The translations under genes were made by a program, and so were the position numbers. The notes beneath the pieces were generated by a model, which saw nothing but the letters and a program-made list of their open reading frames with translations, did no database searches and was not told the origin of the DNA. Shown piece after piece: positions 43,904 to 53,987 of a stretch of 64,000 nt of DNA. Positions within the stretch are counted from its first letter, which is position 1. Each line of letters opens with the position of its first letter. Source of the stretch: an uncultured Rikenellaceae bacterium (GTDB lineage Bacteria; Bacteroidota; Bacteroidia; Bacteroidales; Rikenellaceae); the NCBI GenBank assembly GCA_944326815.1, contig CALVFI010000002.1, positions 1-64,000 of the forward strand, read 5' to 3'.

Positions 43904-45304
43904 ATGGTATTGAAAAGGGCAATATTGATGCTGGGATGTGCGGCAGTTTTAAGCGGGATGTCGCTTCACGGGTATGCACAACAACCGTTCATGGTGGACG
44001 AGGTGGTGGCTGTGGTAGGCAATTCCCCGATTCTATATTCCGAGATAGATCAAATGGCTAAGCAGTTGGTGCAGCAGCGTCGCCAAATGGGATACACTTC
44101 CGACCGCAACCCTGAGAGTGAAGCCTTGGAGCAGTTACTTTTACAAAAATTGCTTTTTAATCAGGCGCAGATAGATTCGGTGGAGGTCCAGATTAATGAT
44201 ATTCCTCAGATGGTTGAAGATGAGGTGCACCGTATGGTCGAACAGCAGGGGTCGTTGCTTGCACTCGAAGCGATGTATCATATGCCGATTTTTGAGATCA
44301 AAAGAAACCTACAGACTCGTTTGGAGGAGATGCGTTATGCTCAACGTATGCAGGCCGAGGTCCAAAGCAAGGTGACCATTACTCCGGGCGAGGTGGACCG
44401 TTACTATCGCAAGATCGATAAGGATAGTTTGCCGATTATTCCGGAACAGGTGGTATATGCCCAGATATTCAAATATCCAAACTCTACAAAGGAGGCCAAA
44501 CAGCGGGTACGCGAACGTCTACTCGAATTGAGAGAACGTATTTTGAAAGGAGAATCGTTCGAGATGTTGGCCCGAGTCTATTCCGTTGATGGCTCTGCCC
44601 GTCAGGGGGGAGAGTTGGATCCCATGTCTAAAGAGAGTTTTGTGGTGCCTTTTGGTAATGCGCTTGAAAAATTGCGCCCCGGTCAGATTTCGGAGGTTGT
44701 GGAGACAGAATACGGTTTCCACTTGATACAGTTGATTGATAAAAAGGGGAATTTGTATCATTGTCGTCATATTCTTTTGCGTCCGGTGTTTATGGACCAG
44801 GAGTTGACGGAAACTACCGAGCAATTGGATAGTGTCGTGCGATTGGTCCGTTTGGATTCTTTGACGTTCGAAAAGGCTGCGATGGATTTTTCGGACGATA
44901 AGTATTCGAAACTTAATGGAGGGATTGTTAGCAATTATGAAATGCTTGAGTTGTCGAATCGTTACAACGAGCAACCGACAACACGATTTATCCGAGAGGA
45001 GCTAATGCCTACTGATTCCCGTATTTTAGCGACGCTGAAAGTGGGCGAGATTTCCGATGCTTTCGAAACTCAGGATCTGCGTGGCAATCTGGGCAGTAAG
45101 GTGCTGAAACTGGTTGAGGTGATTCCGGCTCATTCGGCTTCGATGAAGGATGATTATTTGCGACTCGAACAGTTAGCCCTGCAGCAAAAACAAGATGTAG
45201 AGTTTCGTAAATGGCTGGACGAGAAAATCGCTGGAATGTACATTCGTATTGAGCCACAATATCGATATGACGATTTTGAGAATAAGGCGTGGTTGAAAAA
45301 ATAG
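43904..45304 (+). CDS. SurA-like periplasmic peptidyl-prolyl isomerase
   Basis: This 466-aa protein has a signal peptide (ending GYAQ), SurA N-terminal domain (VDEVVAVVGNSPILYSEID), one clear parvulin domain (VVYAQIFKYPN... GGELDPMSKESFVVPFGNALEKLRPGQISEVVETEYGFH by segments) and a second, more divergent one (CRHILLRP...). It helps outer-membrane proteins fold. It is followed by an OstA-like gene. Confidence 0.88.
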   Translation: MVLKRAILMLGCAAVLSGMSLHGYAQQPFMVDEVVAVVGNSPILYSEIDQMAKQLVQQRRQMGYTSDRNPESEALEQLLLQKLLFNQAQIDSVEVQINDIPQMVEDEVHRMVEQQGSLLALEAMYHMPIFEIKRNLQTRLEEMRYAQRMQAEVQSKVTITPGEVDRYYRKIDKDSLPIIPEQVVYAQIFKYPNSTKEAKQRVRERLLELRERILKGESFEMLARVYSVDGSARQGGELDPMSKESFVVPFGNALEKLRPGQISEVVETEYGFHLIQLIDKKGNLYHCRHILLRPVFMDQELTETTEQLDSVVRLVRLDSLTFEKAAMDFSDDKYSKLNGGIVSNYEMLELSNRYNEQPTTRFIREELMPTDSRILATLKVGEISDAFETQDLRGNLGSKVLKLVEVIPAHSASMKDDYLRLEQLALQQKQDVEFRKWLDEKIAGMYIRIEPQYRYDDFENKAWLKK

Positions 45305-45328
45305 TGCGGAAAATCTTACAGAGAGAGT

Positions 45329-47590
45329 ATGCGTAGCTTGATACTGTCGCTTTTAACGTTATCGTTGGCTTGTGCCATGGTTTTTGCCCAAACGCCCGGC
45401 GGCAGTACCAAGGTTGTAGATTTTCAGGCGGATGTCATACGGCCTATTCAGATTCCCGGAGACTCATCCGTACTCAATTTGTTGGGGCATGTCGTTTTTT
45501 ATCATAATGGTGCCGTAATCACTTGTGATAGTGCAGTGCGATACAACGACAAAAGGATGGAGTGTTTCCGGAATGTGGTGGTCAATAAAGACAGTACTTA
45601 CATTTACGGTGACCGCGCAGACTATAATGGCGAAATCAATGAAGCCCGCATCTATGCTCCTATTATAAAGATGGTGGACGGCGACGCTACGCTTTATACC
45701 TATCATTTTAAATTCAATACGCTCGATAATATCGGAGAATATAGCGGCGGCGGAACAATGAGTCAGGGCGAAAACCTGCTGGAGTCCATGCGGGGATATT
45801 ACTATGCAGATTTGAGGGAAATCGTCTGCGTGGACAGTGTGGAGATTCGCAATCCGGATTATAGACTCAAATCCGATTCGGTGGGCTACAATATGGATAG
45901 CCGGATTGCAACCTTTTTCAATAAGTCCTATATCTGGAACTCCAAAGGAGAGATATTGAGTGCCCGGCGGGGTGAATACTTGAGCGCTACTCGAGATTAT
46001 AAATTCTCGAGAGATGCCTATATACTGACCGATACCCGGGAATTCTGGGCCGATAGCCTCGATTACGATAGTTTGCAGAATGCCGTGATGTGGGGAAATA
46101 TCCAGATTCGCGAAGAGGAACATAAGGTGATGGCATTCGGCGATTTCGGCCGGTATTGGGGAGAGCGTCAGGATGCGATGCTGACCCGGAATCCCTCGCT
46201 GGTCAGCTACGACCCGGAACAGGATACGCTCTATATGCGGGCTGATTCCATGTTCTTGTATAGTATCGATAAAAATATTCGTTTTAATGTGGATACGACA
46301 GCCTTGATGTCGGGCACGGATACCGGAGAAGAGGAGTTGATTATTCCTGAGGAGAATGTTGTATCGGAGTCGTCTTTGCCGCAGGATAAGGGCTTGGATG
46401 GGGATAGTACCTCGTTTTCGGAGACGATGGCGGAGAATTTGACCGACTCTCTTTCGCTGTCGGCGGAAAATGCTTCGGAACAACGGGCCGGATTGTTCGG
46501 CGGATCGGCACAGCGGAAGGCCCAGCGGGCTTTGGAACGGCAGAAAAAACAGGAAGAGAAGCGCCTGGAACGCGAGGCAAAGCAACGAGCGCGTGCTGAG
46601 AAAAAGAATCCGGATGAACGAGAGGTCGTATTGGATGGAGGGGAAGATTTGGGCAGATCGGTATTGTCAGATACGCTTGCGGTCACTTCCGTTACAGATA
46701 CGGTTTCCATTCGACAAGATACGATTGCTGTGGCAGAGGTGAAAATCGACGAATCAGTGGTTATAGATTCTCTGCCCCAAGAGGTTGATCAGCAATCGGA
46801 AGTCGTGACAGATTCACTTTCGACGACTTCGGAATCCTCGGATTCTCTGCAACGCATCGTTAAGGGATATTATAATGTCAAGGTGTTCCGGAAAGATATG
46901 CAGGCGGTAGGCGATTCGACGGTCGCTTTCTCCATCGATTCAACGCTGCATCTGTATATCAATCCTGTCATGTGGAACGAAAACAATCAGGTTACGGCCG
47001 ATGTGATCGACCTCTACACCCAGAATCAGCAGCTATACAAGGCCGTATTTGTCGGTACTCCCATGATGGTCAGCCAGGAGGACACTGTCCACTATAACCA
47101 GGTGAAGGGTAAGGAGATGGAGGCCTATTTCAAAAATAATGAAATTGAACGGTTGGATGTGAACGGGAACGGGCAGACCTATTATTATATGAAAGATGAC
47201 AAGACCGGAGAGTTGACTGGGTTCCTGGTGGCAGAATGTGCGGATATCCGTTTTGACTTTGAGGATAAACAGCTGCTTACGATACGCTATTTGCTGGATC
47301 CGGAATATACGATCTACCCGATGGATAAGATTCCGGTCGACCAGGAGCTCTATTTGCCCGGTTTTCATTGGGAGGGGGCACGCCGTCCGACGCTGGAGGA
47401 TGTTTTTAATCGGACCATCCGGCCTTCGCAGCGAGAGGAGTATGAAAAATTGCCCCAGCCATCATTCCCCTTGACAGACAGCATCCTGGAGAATCGCAAT
47501 CGGATGATTCGGGAGGGAATTTGGCGTGAGCGCAACGATACGCTTAGTCCCGAAGCCTTGGATTTTATCCGCAGCATAATCAACCGTTGA
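45329..47590 (+). CDS. OstA/LptA-like outer-membrane biogenesis protein
   Basis: This 753-aa protein has a signal peptide and an OstA-type beta-jellyroll N-terminal region (LLGHVVFYHNGAVITCDSAV, IYGDRADYNG) continuing to about 330. A long Ser/Glu-rich insertion with a basic coiled stretch (ERQKKQEEKRLEREAKQRA) lies at about 370-440, then more OstA-like repeats (YYNVKVFRKDMQAVGDSTV, KGKEMEAYFKNNEIERL). It probably assists lipopolysaccharide transport with LptD. The neighbouring foldase supports outer-membrane assembly. Confidence 0.82.
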   Translation: MRSLILSLLTLSLACAMVFAQTPGGSTKVVDFQADVIRPIQIPGDSSVLNLLGHVVFYHNGAVITCDSAVRYNDKRMECFRNVVVNKDSTYIYGDRADYNGEINEARIYAPIIKMVDGDATLYTYHFKFNTLDNIGEYSGGGTMSQGENLLESMRGYYYADLREIVCVDSVEIRNPDYRLKSDSVGYNMDSRIATFFNKSYIWNSKGEILSARRGEYLSATRDYKFSRDAYILTDTREFWADSLDYDSLQNAVMWGNIQIREEEHKVMAFGDFGRYWGERQDAMLTRNPSLVSYDPEQDTLYMRADSMFLYSIDKNIRFNVDTTALMSGTDTGEEELIIPEENVVSESSLPQDKGLDGDSTSFSETMAENLTDSLSLSAENASEQRAGLFGGSAQRKAQRALERQKKQEEKRLEREAKQRARAEKKNPDEREVVLDGGEDLGRSVLSDTLAVTSVTDTVSIRQDTIAVAEVKIDESVVIDSLPQEVDQQSEVVTDSLSTTSESSDSLQRIVKGYYNVKVFRKDMQAVGDSTVAFSIDSTLHLYINPVMWNENNQVTADVIDLYTQNQQLYKAVFVGTPMMVSQEDTVHYNQVKGKEMEAYFKNNEIERLDVNGNGQTYYYMKDDKTGELTGFLVAECADIRFDFEDKQLLTIRYLLDPEYTIYPMDKIPVDQELYLPGFHWEGARRPTLEDVFNRTIRPSQREEYEKLPQPSFPLTDSILENRNRMIREGIWRERNDTLSPEALDFIRSIINR

Positions 47591-47629
47591 TGCTCCCCCT
47601 GTTTTTTCGAGCCGGTGAGGCATCAAAAA

Positions 47630-47661
47630 GCTGAAGCGTCCATCAAGGCTGAAGCGTCCAT
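47630..47661. repeat. 14-bp direct repeat between convergent genes
   Basis: GCTGAAGCGTCCAT occurs at 47630-47643 and 47648-47661, 18 bp apart, the second copy touching the msrBA stop codon. No hairpin with a T-tract is seen. Confidence 0.6.
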
Positions 47662-48563
47662 TAGAACCGTTTGGTATACTTGTGGCAATAGGGAAGAGTG
47701 CCCTTGCGGTCGTAATAGTCCTGATGGTACTCCTCGGCCTTCCAGAAGGTGGTAGCAGGTGTCACAGCGGTAACTACGTCGTATCCTTTGACTTTTAATT
47801 GCGCGATCAGTCGCTCTGCGATTTTTTGCTGCTCAGGAGTCGTGTAGAAGATTTCCGAGCGGTATTGATTGCCGACATCCGGACCTTGCCGATTCTTCTG
47901 GGTCGGATCATGAATCTCAAAAAATAACTTGGCCAGTGTCTCGTAGGACACAACCGTCGGGTCGAATACGATGCGTACCGCCTCGGCATGGCCTGTCGTG
48001 TGAGTACAAACCTCTTCGTAGGTCGGGTTCTGCGTCGTGCCCCCTGTGTAGCCGGATTCTACCGAAATCACTCCCGGCTCTTTCCCCATCATATACTCCA
48101 CGCCCCAAAAACAGCCACCAGCGAAAATTGCCGTTTCGGTCTGTGCCGGAATGAAACGCAACGAAATGGAATTGACACAGTGGCGTGTGTTTTTCGGCGT
48201 GAACCCTTCGCCAATGAATACATGACCCAAATGACCGCCGCATTTGGCACAGACGATCTCCGTGCGTCGACTGTCGGCATCCGGTTGTCGACGCACGGCT
48301 CCCGGAATTTCGTCGTCGAAACTGGGCCACCCGCATCCCGAGTCGAATTTGTCTGATGAACGGTACAGGGGAGCGTTGCACTGCTTACATACGTAGGTCC
48401 CCTTGCCTGTGAAATTGTAATATTTTCCGCTGAAGGGCATTTCGGTGCCTTTGTGCAGAATGACGCGTTGTTCTTCCTGAGTCAGTTCTTTATTCATGGT
48501 TTGTGCCGTTGAAAATTGCCCGAGCAACAGGGCGAAAAGAAAAAGAGTTGTTTTGGTCATCAT
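47661..48563 (-). CDS. msrBA: MsrB-MsrA fused methionine sulfoxide reductase, exported
   Basis: This 300-aa protein begins at ATG 48563 (or 48560) with a signal peptide. The first half is MsrB with two zinc CxxC pairs (CKQC, CAKC) and the catalytic RHCVNS; the second half is MsrA with GGCFWG. The order MsrB-then-MsrA differs from the more common MsrA-MsrB fusion. It repairs oxidised methionine in periplasmic proteins. Confidence 0.93.
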   Translation of the reverse strand: MMTKTTLFLFALLLGQFSTAQTMNKELTQEEQRVILHKGTEMPFSGKYYNFTGKGTYVCKQCNAPLYRSSDKFDSGCGWPSFDDEIPGAVRRQPDADSRRTEIVCAKCGGHLGHVFIGEGFTPKNTRHCVNSISLRFIPAQTETAIFAGGCFWGVEYMMGKEPGVISVESGYTGGTTQNPTYEEVCTHTTGHAEAVRIVFDPTVVSYETLAKLFFEIHDPTQKNRQGPDVGNQYRSEIFYTTPEQQKIAERLIAQLKVKGYDVVTAVTPATTFWKAEEYHQDYYDRKGTLPYCHKYTKRF

Positions 48564-48640
48564 TGTGCCGTGGATTTTTGTTTTTTTGCAAAATGGGTGC
48601 CTCTTTTCCTGAAACGAGCCCCGATCCTCCGGCGCAACCG

Positions 48641-49945
48641 CTATTTCTGACGGAAATAGATCTGAAATGGTACGCCGTGGAAATCCCAATGTTCCCGAAT
48701 TTTGTTCTCCAGAAAACGTTTATAGGGTTCCTTGATGTACTGGGGCAGATTGACGAAGAAGGCGAATGCCGGAGTTGCCGAGGGCAGCTGCATGGCAAAT
48801 TTGATGCGGATATATTTCCCTTTGGTGGAAGGGGGTGGCGTCTCTTCGATGATCGGCAGGATATATTCGTTGAACTCCGAAGTGGGGATACGTCGGTTGC
48901 GGGCTTCGTAAACCCGAATGGCGGTCTGCAATACCTCCATGATCCGCTGTTTGTTGAGAACGGAGGTGAAGATGATGGGGACGTCGTTAAAGGGGGCGAT
49001 GCGCTTGGCAATGGCTTCCCGATACTCTTTCATCGTGTTGTTGCCCTTTTCGATCAGGTCCCATTTGTTGACTACAATCACACATCCCTTTTTATTGCGG
49101 ACAATCAGGTTGAAGATGTTTATGTCCTGCGACTCTACGCCCTGCGATGCGTCGAGCATCAGAATGCAGACATCGGAGTTCTCGATCGAGCGTATAGAAC
49201 GCATCACCGAATAGAACTCGAGATCTTCCGTCACCTTTCCCTTTTTGCGCAGTCCGGCTGTGTCGATCAGGTAAAAATCCATGCCGAATTTATTGTAGCG
49301 CGAATGGATTGAATCGCGTGTCGTACCTGCGACCGGAGTGACAATATTGCGTTCGGTGCCCAACAGGGCGTTGGTCAGGGAGGATTTCCCTACATTCGGC
49401 CGACCGACGATCGTAATGCGTGGAAGCTCCTCTTCCTCTTTGGTCGAACTCTCTTCCGGCAGAGCGGCGCTGATGGCATCCATCAATTCCCCCGTGCCGC
49501 TGCCACTCATGGCACTGATGGTGATCGGGTCGCCCAGCCCGAGCGCATAAAATTCGTGCGACCCATATATCTGACTGTAATTGTCCACCTTGTTGACAAC
49601 CAGCACTACTTTCTTGTCCGTACGGCGCAGCAAATCCGCCATCATCATGTCGAGGTCGGTGATGCCTGTCGAGACCTCCACCAAGAAGAGAATCACATCG
49701 GCCTCGTCGATGGCCAGCACGACTTGCTTGCGGATTTCGTCCTCGAAAACATCGTCACTGCCCACGGTATAACCGCCCGTGTCGATGACCGAGAACTCCC
49801 GGCCGTTCCAGTCCGTTTTGCCGTAATGGCGGTCGCGGGTGGTGCCTGCCGTGGCATCCACAATGGCTTGACGCATGCCTACCAGACGGTTGAACAGCGT
49901 GCTCTTGCCCACGTTCGGGCGTCCTACGATTGCTACTAATCCCAT
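48641..49945 (-). CDS. der: Ribosome-assembly GTPase Der (EngA)
   Basis: This 434-aa protein has two successive G domains, each with GRPNVGKS (about 8-15 and about 180-187), DTGG/DTAG switch motifs and NKVD/NKWD, and a KH-like C-terminal domain. Der is essential for 50S assembly. ATG 49945 starts directly with [12 protein letters not shown]; the nine-codon upstream extension is unlikely. Confidence 0.96.
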   Translation of the reverse strand: MGLVAIVGRPNVGKSTLFNRLVGMRQAIVDATAGTTRDRHYGKTDWNGREFSVIDTGGYTVGSDDVFEDEIRKQVVLAIDEADVILFLVEVSTGITDLDMMMADLLRRTDKKVVLVVNKVDNYSQIYGSHEFYALGLGDPITISAMSGSGTGELMDAISAALPEESSTKEEEELPRITIVGRPNVGKSSLTNALLGTERNIVTPVAGTTRDSIHSRYNKFGMDFYLIDTAGLRKKGKVTEDLEFYSVMRSIRSIENSDVCILMLDASQGVESQDINIFNLIVRNKKGCVIVVNKWDLIEKGNNTMKEYREAIAKRIAPFNDVPIIFTSVLNKQRIMEVLQTAIRVYEARNRRIPTSEFNEYILPIIEETPPPSTKGKYIRIKFAMQLPSATPAFAFFVNLPQYIKEPYKRFLENKIREHWDFHGVPFQIYFRQK

Positions 49946-50096
49946 AGTGTACTTTTCTTGATCCGTCTGCAAAGATAGTCAACTTTCGCGAGATTCCCGC
50001 GCAGGAAAATAATGCGGAAAGGATTATCGTATTTTTGTAATTAATTCGTATATTTGAAAGTTTTTGAATCCAATGCTAATCTAAAAGATTTTAACA

Positions 50097-51197
50097 ATGT
50101 ACCAGAATGACCAACGAGCTGTGATTACGCTCGATGCCGGGGGAACAAATTTCATGTTCAGCGCTATAAAAGCCAATGAATTCATTGTCGATCCGATTAC
50201 TCTTCCGTCGCGTGCCGAGAATCTCGATACTTGCCTGGGAGCCCTCGAAACGGGTTTTCGCCAGATATTTGACAGTTTGAAGGAGCCGCCGGTGGCTATC
50301 AGTTTTGCCTTCCCGGGGCCGGCCGATTATCCCAATGGAATTATCGGCGGTTATCTGCCGAATTTCCCCTCTTTCCGCGATGGGGTTGCATTGAAGGCAT
50401 TCCTCGAGGATAAGTTCGGTGTTCCCGTATATATCAATAACGATGCAGACCTCTATGCTTATGGAGAGGCGTTGGCCGGTGCACTGCCTGAGATCAATGA
50501 CCGTCTTGCGATGGCCGGTAGCCCCAAACGTTATCGGAATCTGTTGGGATATACACTGGGTACGGGCTTTGGCTTCGGATTTGTATCGAACGGGAAACTT
50601 CATATCGGAGACAACTCATGCGTGGAGACTTTCTGTCTGCGGAATAAGAAGTATCCTGACATCATGCTGGAAGAGGGTGTGGCAATTCGTGCCGTGAAGC
50701 GTGTCTATGGAGAGTTGTCGGGTAACAAGGATCATGGTTTCGAGCCGAAAGATATATGCGAGATCGCCGAGGGTCTCCGTCCGGGAGATCAGCAGGCAGC
50801 TATTGCCAGCTTTGCAGAACTCGGGGAGATTGCGGGTGACGCCATTGCTACGGCAGTTTCGCTGATCGACGGTATAGTCGTGATTGGCGGCGGATTGAGC
50901 GGTGCGAAGAAATTTATCATGCCTTCTTTGTTGCGTGAGATGCGTAGTAAACTGATGACCTTTGGAGGAGAACGTGTGGCACGCGTGCAGAGCAAAGTTT
51001 ACAATTTGGATGATGATAAGGAGTTTGCGGAATTTGCCAAGAGCCATGCTACGGAACTGAAGGTCTACGGCAGTTATAAGACGGTTCCTTACGACCCGGA
51101 GAAACGAATCGGGGTTATTATTTCCCGAATCGGGGCTAGCAAAGCGATCTCTTTGGGCGCTTATGCTTATGCACTTGCACAGATTGATGCAGAGTAA
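50097..51197 (+). CDS. ROK-family sugar kinase (glucokinase-like)
   Basis: This 366-aa protein has the ROK motifs LDAGGTNFMFS, FAFPGPADYPNGIIGG, the NDADLYAYGEA active-site segment and LGTGFGFG. Zinc-binding CXCGXXGC is not present. The substrate is probably glucose or an amino sugar. A TATATTTG -7 box lies at 50049-50056, and a 19-bp perfect hairpin follows the gene. Confidence 0.88.
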   Translation: MYQNDQRAVITLDAGGTNFMFSAIKANEFIVDPITLPSRAENLDTCLGALETGFRQIFDSLKEPPVAISFAFPGPADYPNGIIGGYLPNFPSFRDGVALKAFLEDKFGVPVYINNDADLYAYGEALAGALPEINDRLAMAGSPKRYRNLLGYTLGTGFGFGFVSNGKLHIGDNSCVETFCLRNKKYPDIMLEEGVAIRAVKRVYGELSGNKDHGFEPKDICEIAEGLRPGDQQAAIASFAELGEIAGDAIATAVSLIDGIVVIGGGLSGAKKFIMPSLLREMRSKLMTFGGERVARVQSKVYNLDDDKEFAEFAKSHATELKVYGSYKTVPYDPEKRIGVIISRIGASKAISLGAYAYALAQIDAE

Positions 51198-51218
51198 AGA
51201 GCTGCAGAATTAATCAGA

Positions 51219-51263
51219 GAATTAGGAAGCGGAGTCGTATTTTGCGACTCCGCTTCCTAATTC
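51219..51263 (+). terminator. Long perfect hairpin after the ROK kinase gene
   Basis: GAATTAGGAAGCGGAGTCG (51219-51237) is perfectly complementary to 51245-51263, with a 7-base loop. The 3' flank is only partly T-rich (TGTTTGG). The stem is unusually long for an intrinsic terminator. Confidence 0.65.
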
Positions 51264-51336
51264 TGTTTGGGAAATTTTCGGAAACTTCATATCTTAGAAT
51301 CCTAGTGATGTTATATGACTAGGGTTTTGCCTGATT

Positions 51337-51367
51337 TTTGTGTTTCTGTATAAAAACATTATCTTTG
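51337..51367 (+). promoter_or_regulatory. Promoter of the outer-membrane barrel/phoH operon
   Basis: TTTG (51337-51340), 19-bp spacer, TATCTTTG (51360-51367) is a full Bacteroidetes consensus, 26 nt before the ATG at 51394. Confidence 0.75.
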
Positions 51368-51393
51368 AACTATCAATTAAATCTTGGAAAGAT

Positions 51394-52023
51394 ATGATAA
51401 AGAGAATCTGGATGATTTGTGCACTGTTGGTTGTCAGCCAGGGCGTTATGGCCGTAGGCGGGATTAAACTCGTGCAGTTCGGCGTGAGAGCAGGGCTCAA
51501 TGTCGAAACCGTAGATTTACTACATCCGAACACTTCCCTTTACAAGTTGGCAACTGATGATAAAGTCGGTTTCCAACTCGGATTTACTTCGCGGATCAAT
51601 CTGGCGATGTTTTACATCCAGCCGGAGTTGCTCTATAATATGAATCGATACAAACTGATCGCTACGCCAGAAACCGGATCCGTGTCAAAATCGACCGTTA
51701 AGGTCAATACTATGGAAGTTCCTGTTCTTGTGGGAGTCAAGATTCTTTTGTTGCATGTCAATGCTGGTCCAGTGTTCAATGTGATGACTAATACTTCGGT
51801 CAAGTCGGGGTCAGCAGCCCATTCGGTGTCGATGGTCAAACCGACCGTGTCGTATATGATCGGAGCCGGACTCGATTTGGGCCGAGTCTCGATCGATGCC
51901 CGTTATAACGGACAGTTCAAGCGTCCGGAACAAAGCATTTTGATCGGTACGGTGGAAAGTGTGGGCCGCGATTTCAAGACCAAAATGCAGAGCTGGACGT
52001 TCAGCGTGGGTTATATGTTCTGA
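51394..52023 (+). CDS. Outer-membrane beta-barrel protein (OMP_b-brl type)
   Basis: This 209-aa protein has a signal peptide (ending GVMA-V) followed by alternating strands typical of PorT/OmpW-like small barrels: VQFGVRAGLNVE, FQLGFTSRINLAMFYIQPELLYN, and a terminal strand WTFSVGYMF ending in Phe. Its start is ATG 51394, where the signal peptide begins. It overlaps phoH by 1 nt. Confidence 0.82.
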   Translation: MIKRIWMICALLVVSQGVMAVGGIKLVQFGVRAGLNVETVDLLHPNTSLYKLATDDKVGFQLGFTSRINLAMFYIQPELLYNMNRYKLIATPETGSVSKSTVKVNTMEVPVLVGVKILLLHVNAGPVFNVMTNTSVKSGSAAHSVSMVKPTVSYMIGAGLDLGRVSIDARYNGQFKRPEQSILIGTVESVGRDFKTKMQSWTFSVGYMF

Positions 52024-52988
52024 TGACGATGGCAGAAAAAAGCATAAGTGTTGATGGTATTGACCCCCGGGAGTTCTACGGGCCGGGTAATAAGCATCTG
52101 GGGCAAATCTCGTTGCTTTTCCCGAAATTGAAAATCGTGGCTCGCGGATCTTCCTTAAAAGTGATTGGAGAGTCGCAGGAGATAGAGCGCTTCGAGAAGA
52201 AACTCGGTGCGCTTTTCGCCTATTATGCCAAGTACGGACATATGTCTTCTGTGGTGATCGAGCAGACGATGGGGGGCGGTTTCCCCTCGGAAGAGATCCC
52301 GGAGGGAGATAAGGATGTGATTGTTTATGGTAATAACGGCAATGTTGTTCGGGCGCGTACTGTCAACCAGCAGAAACTGGTAAAATTATATCAAACGAAA
52401 GACCTGTTGTTTGCCGTAGGGCCTGCCGGTTCCGGAAAGACTTATACGGCCATAGCCCTTGCGGTACGGGCATTGAAAAATAAGGAGGTGAAGCGGATCA
52501 TCCTGACGCGTCCTGCGGTGGAGGCGGGGGAGAAACTGGGCTTTTTGCCGGGCGACGTAAAAGAGAAGCTCGATCCGTATCTGCAGCCTCTCTACGATGC
52601 CTTGAACGATATGATCCCCGTGACCAAATTGTCGAAATATATCGAGGAGGGAACCGTGCAAATTGCTCCTCTGGCCTTTATGCGCGGTCGTACGCTCGAC
52701 AACGCCTTTGTGATTCTGGATGAGGCACAAAACACGACCTTGCCTCAAATCAAGATGTTCCTTACTCGCATGGGACGGAACGCCAAATTTATCGTGACCG
52801 GAGATATGACGCAGATCGATTTGCCGAAACCCGGTGACTCGGGGCTTGCCGCAACAATGAACTTGCTTTCGAAGGTGAAAGGCATCGGAATGGTGACTTT
52901 CGATAAACGTGATATCATCCGCCACCCGTTGGTGAAATATATTGTCGAGGCTTTCGACCGGAAAAATCCTAAAAATGAAGATGAATAA
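52023..52988 (+). CDS. phoH: PhoH-family ATPase
   Basis: This 321-aa protein has an N-terminal KH-like region then the PhoH ATPase with Walker A GPAGSGKT (133-140), PAVEAGEKLGFLPGD and Walker B FVILDEAQN. Its cellular role in Bacteroidetes is not settled; some relatives bind RNA and aid ribosome maturation. The ATG at 52023 overlaps the previous stop. Confidence 0.92.
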   Translation: MTMAEKSISVDGIDPREFYGPGNKHLGQISLLFPKLKIVARGSSLKVIGESQEIERFEKKLGALFAYYAKYGHMSSVVIEQTMGGGFPSEEIPEGDKDVIVYGNNGNVVRARTVNQQKLVKLYQTKDLLFAVGPAGSGKTYTAIALAVRALKNKEVKRIILTRPAVEAGEKLGFLPGDVKEKLDPYLQPLYDALNDMIPVTKLSKYIEEGTVQIAPLAFMRGRTLDNAFVILDEAQNTTLPQIKMFLTRMGRNAKFIVTGDMTQIDLPKPGDSGLAATMNLLSKVKGIGMVTFDKRDIIRHPLVKYIVEAFDRKNPKNEDE

Positions 52989-53000
52989 ACCCAAATAATT

Positions 53001-53954
53001 ATGAACAAAGCAATTACGAAAACCGATTTTACATTTGATGGTCAGAAGAGCCTTTATACAGGTAAAGTAAGAGATGTGTATGACATCGATGACAAGTATT
53101 TGGTGATGGTCGTTACGGACCGTATTTCGGCATTCGATGTCGTGTTGCCGGAAGGAATTCCCTACAAAGGACAGGTGCTGAACCAAATCGCTTCAAAATT
53201 TCTCGATGCTACGTCGGATATCTGCCCCAATTGGAAGATCGCTTCGCCCGATCCGATGGTGACGGTGGGCTACAAGTGTGAAACGTTCCCTATTGAAATG
53301 ATCGTACGGGCCTACCTTACGGGAAGTTCGTGGCGTGAATATAAGGCTGGGGCTCGTTCTATTTGCGGAATACCCCTTCCTGACGGAATGCGCGAGCATC
53401 AGAAATTTGACCATCCGATTGTGACTCCGACCACCAAAGCTGAAATCGGCCGTCACGATGAAAATATCTCGAAAGAGGAGATTATCTCCAGCGGTCTTGT
53501 TTCGAAAGAGGACTATGAACAGTTGGAGAAGTATGCGCTCGCATTGTTTGAACGTGGAACCAAAATGGCTGCCGAACGCGGTCTGATTCTGGTGGATACG
53601 AAATATGAGTTCGGAAAGAAAGATGGAGTCATTACGCTGATCGATGAGATTCATACGCCCGATTCGTCGCGTTATTTCTATGCCGATGGGTATCAGGAGC
53701 GTTTCGACAAAGGGGAACAGCAACGTCAGCTTTCTAAGGAATTCGTGCGCGAATGGTTGATGGAGAATGGTTTCCAGGGTAAACCCGGGCAGCAGGTGCC
53801 GGAGATGACACCGGAAATCATAAAGAGCATCAGTGACCGTTATATTGAACTCTATGAGAATATTACGGGCGAAAAGTTCGAGAAATCCGCATCCGATAAT
53901 GTGCTTGAACGCATGGAGGCGAATATCCGAAACATGATTGCTCGTCTGCGTTAA
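53001..53954 (+). CDS. purC: Phosphoribosylaminoimidazole-succinocarboxamide synthase
   Basis: This 317-aa protein has the SAICAR synthetase motifs [38 protein letters not shown] and LVDTKYEFG. It makes SAICAR from CAIR and aspartate in purine synthesis. It is longer than the E. coli enzyme, similar to the yeast-like form. It follows phoH by 12 nt. Confidence 0.95.
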   Translation: MNKAITKTDFTFDGQKSLYTGKVRDVYDIDDKYLVMVVTDRISAFDVVLPEGIPYKGQVLNQIASKFLDATSDICPNWKIASPDPMVTVGYKCETFPIEMIVRAYLTGSSWREYKAGARSICGIPLPDGMREHQKFDHPIVTPTTKAEIGRHDENISKEEIISSGLVSKEDYEQLEKYALALFERGTKMAAERGLILVDTKYEFGKKDGVITLIDEIHTPDSSRYFYADGYQERFDKGEQQRQLSKEFVREWLMENGFQGKPGQQVPEMTPEIIKSISDRYIELYENITGEKFEKSASDNVLERMEANIRNMIARLR

Positions 53955-53987
53955 AAAGCTCTTTACTATACCTAAACTTCGTAAACC

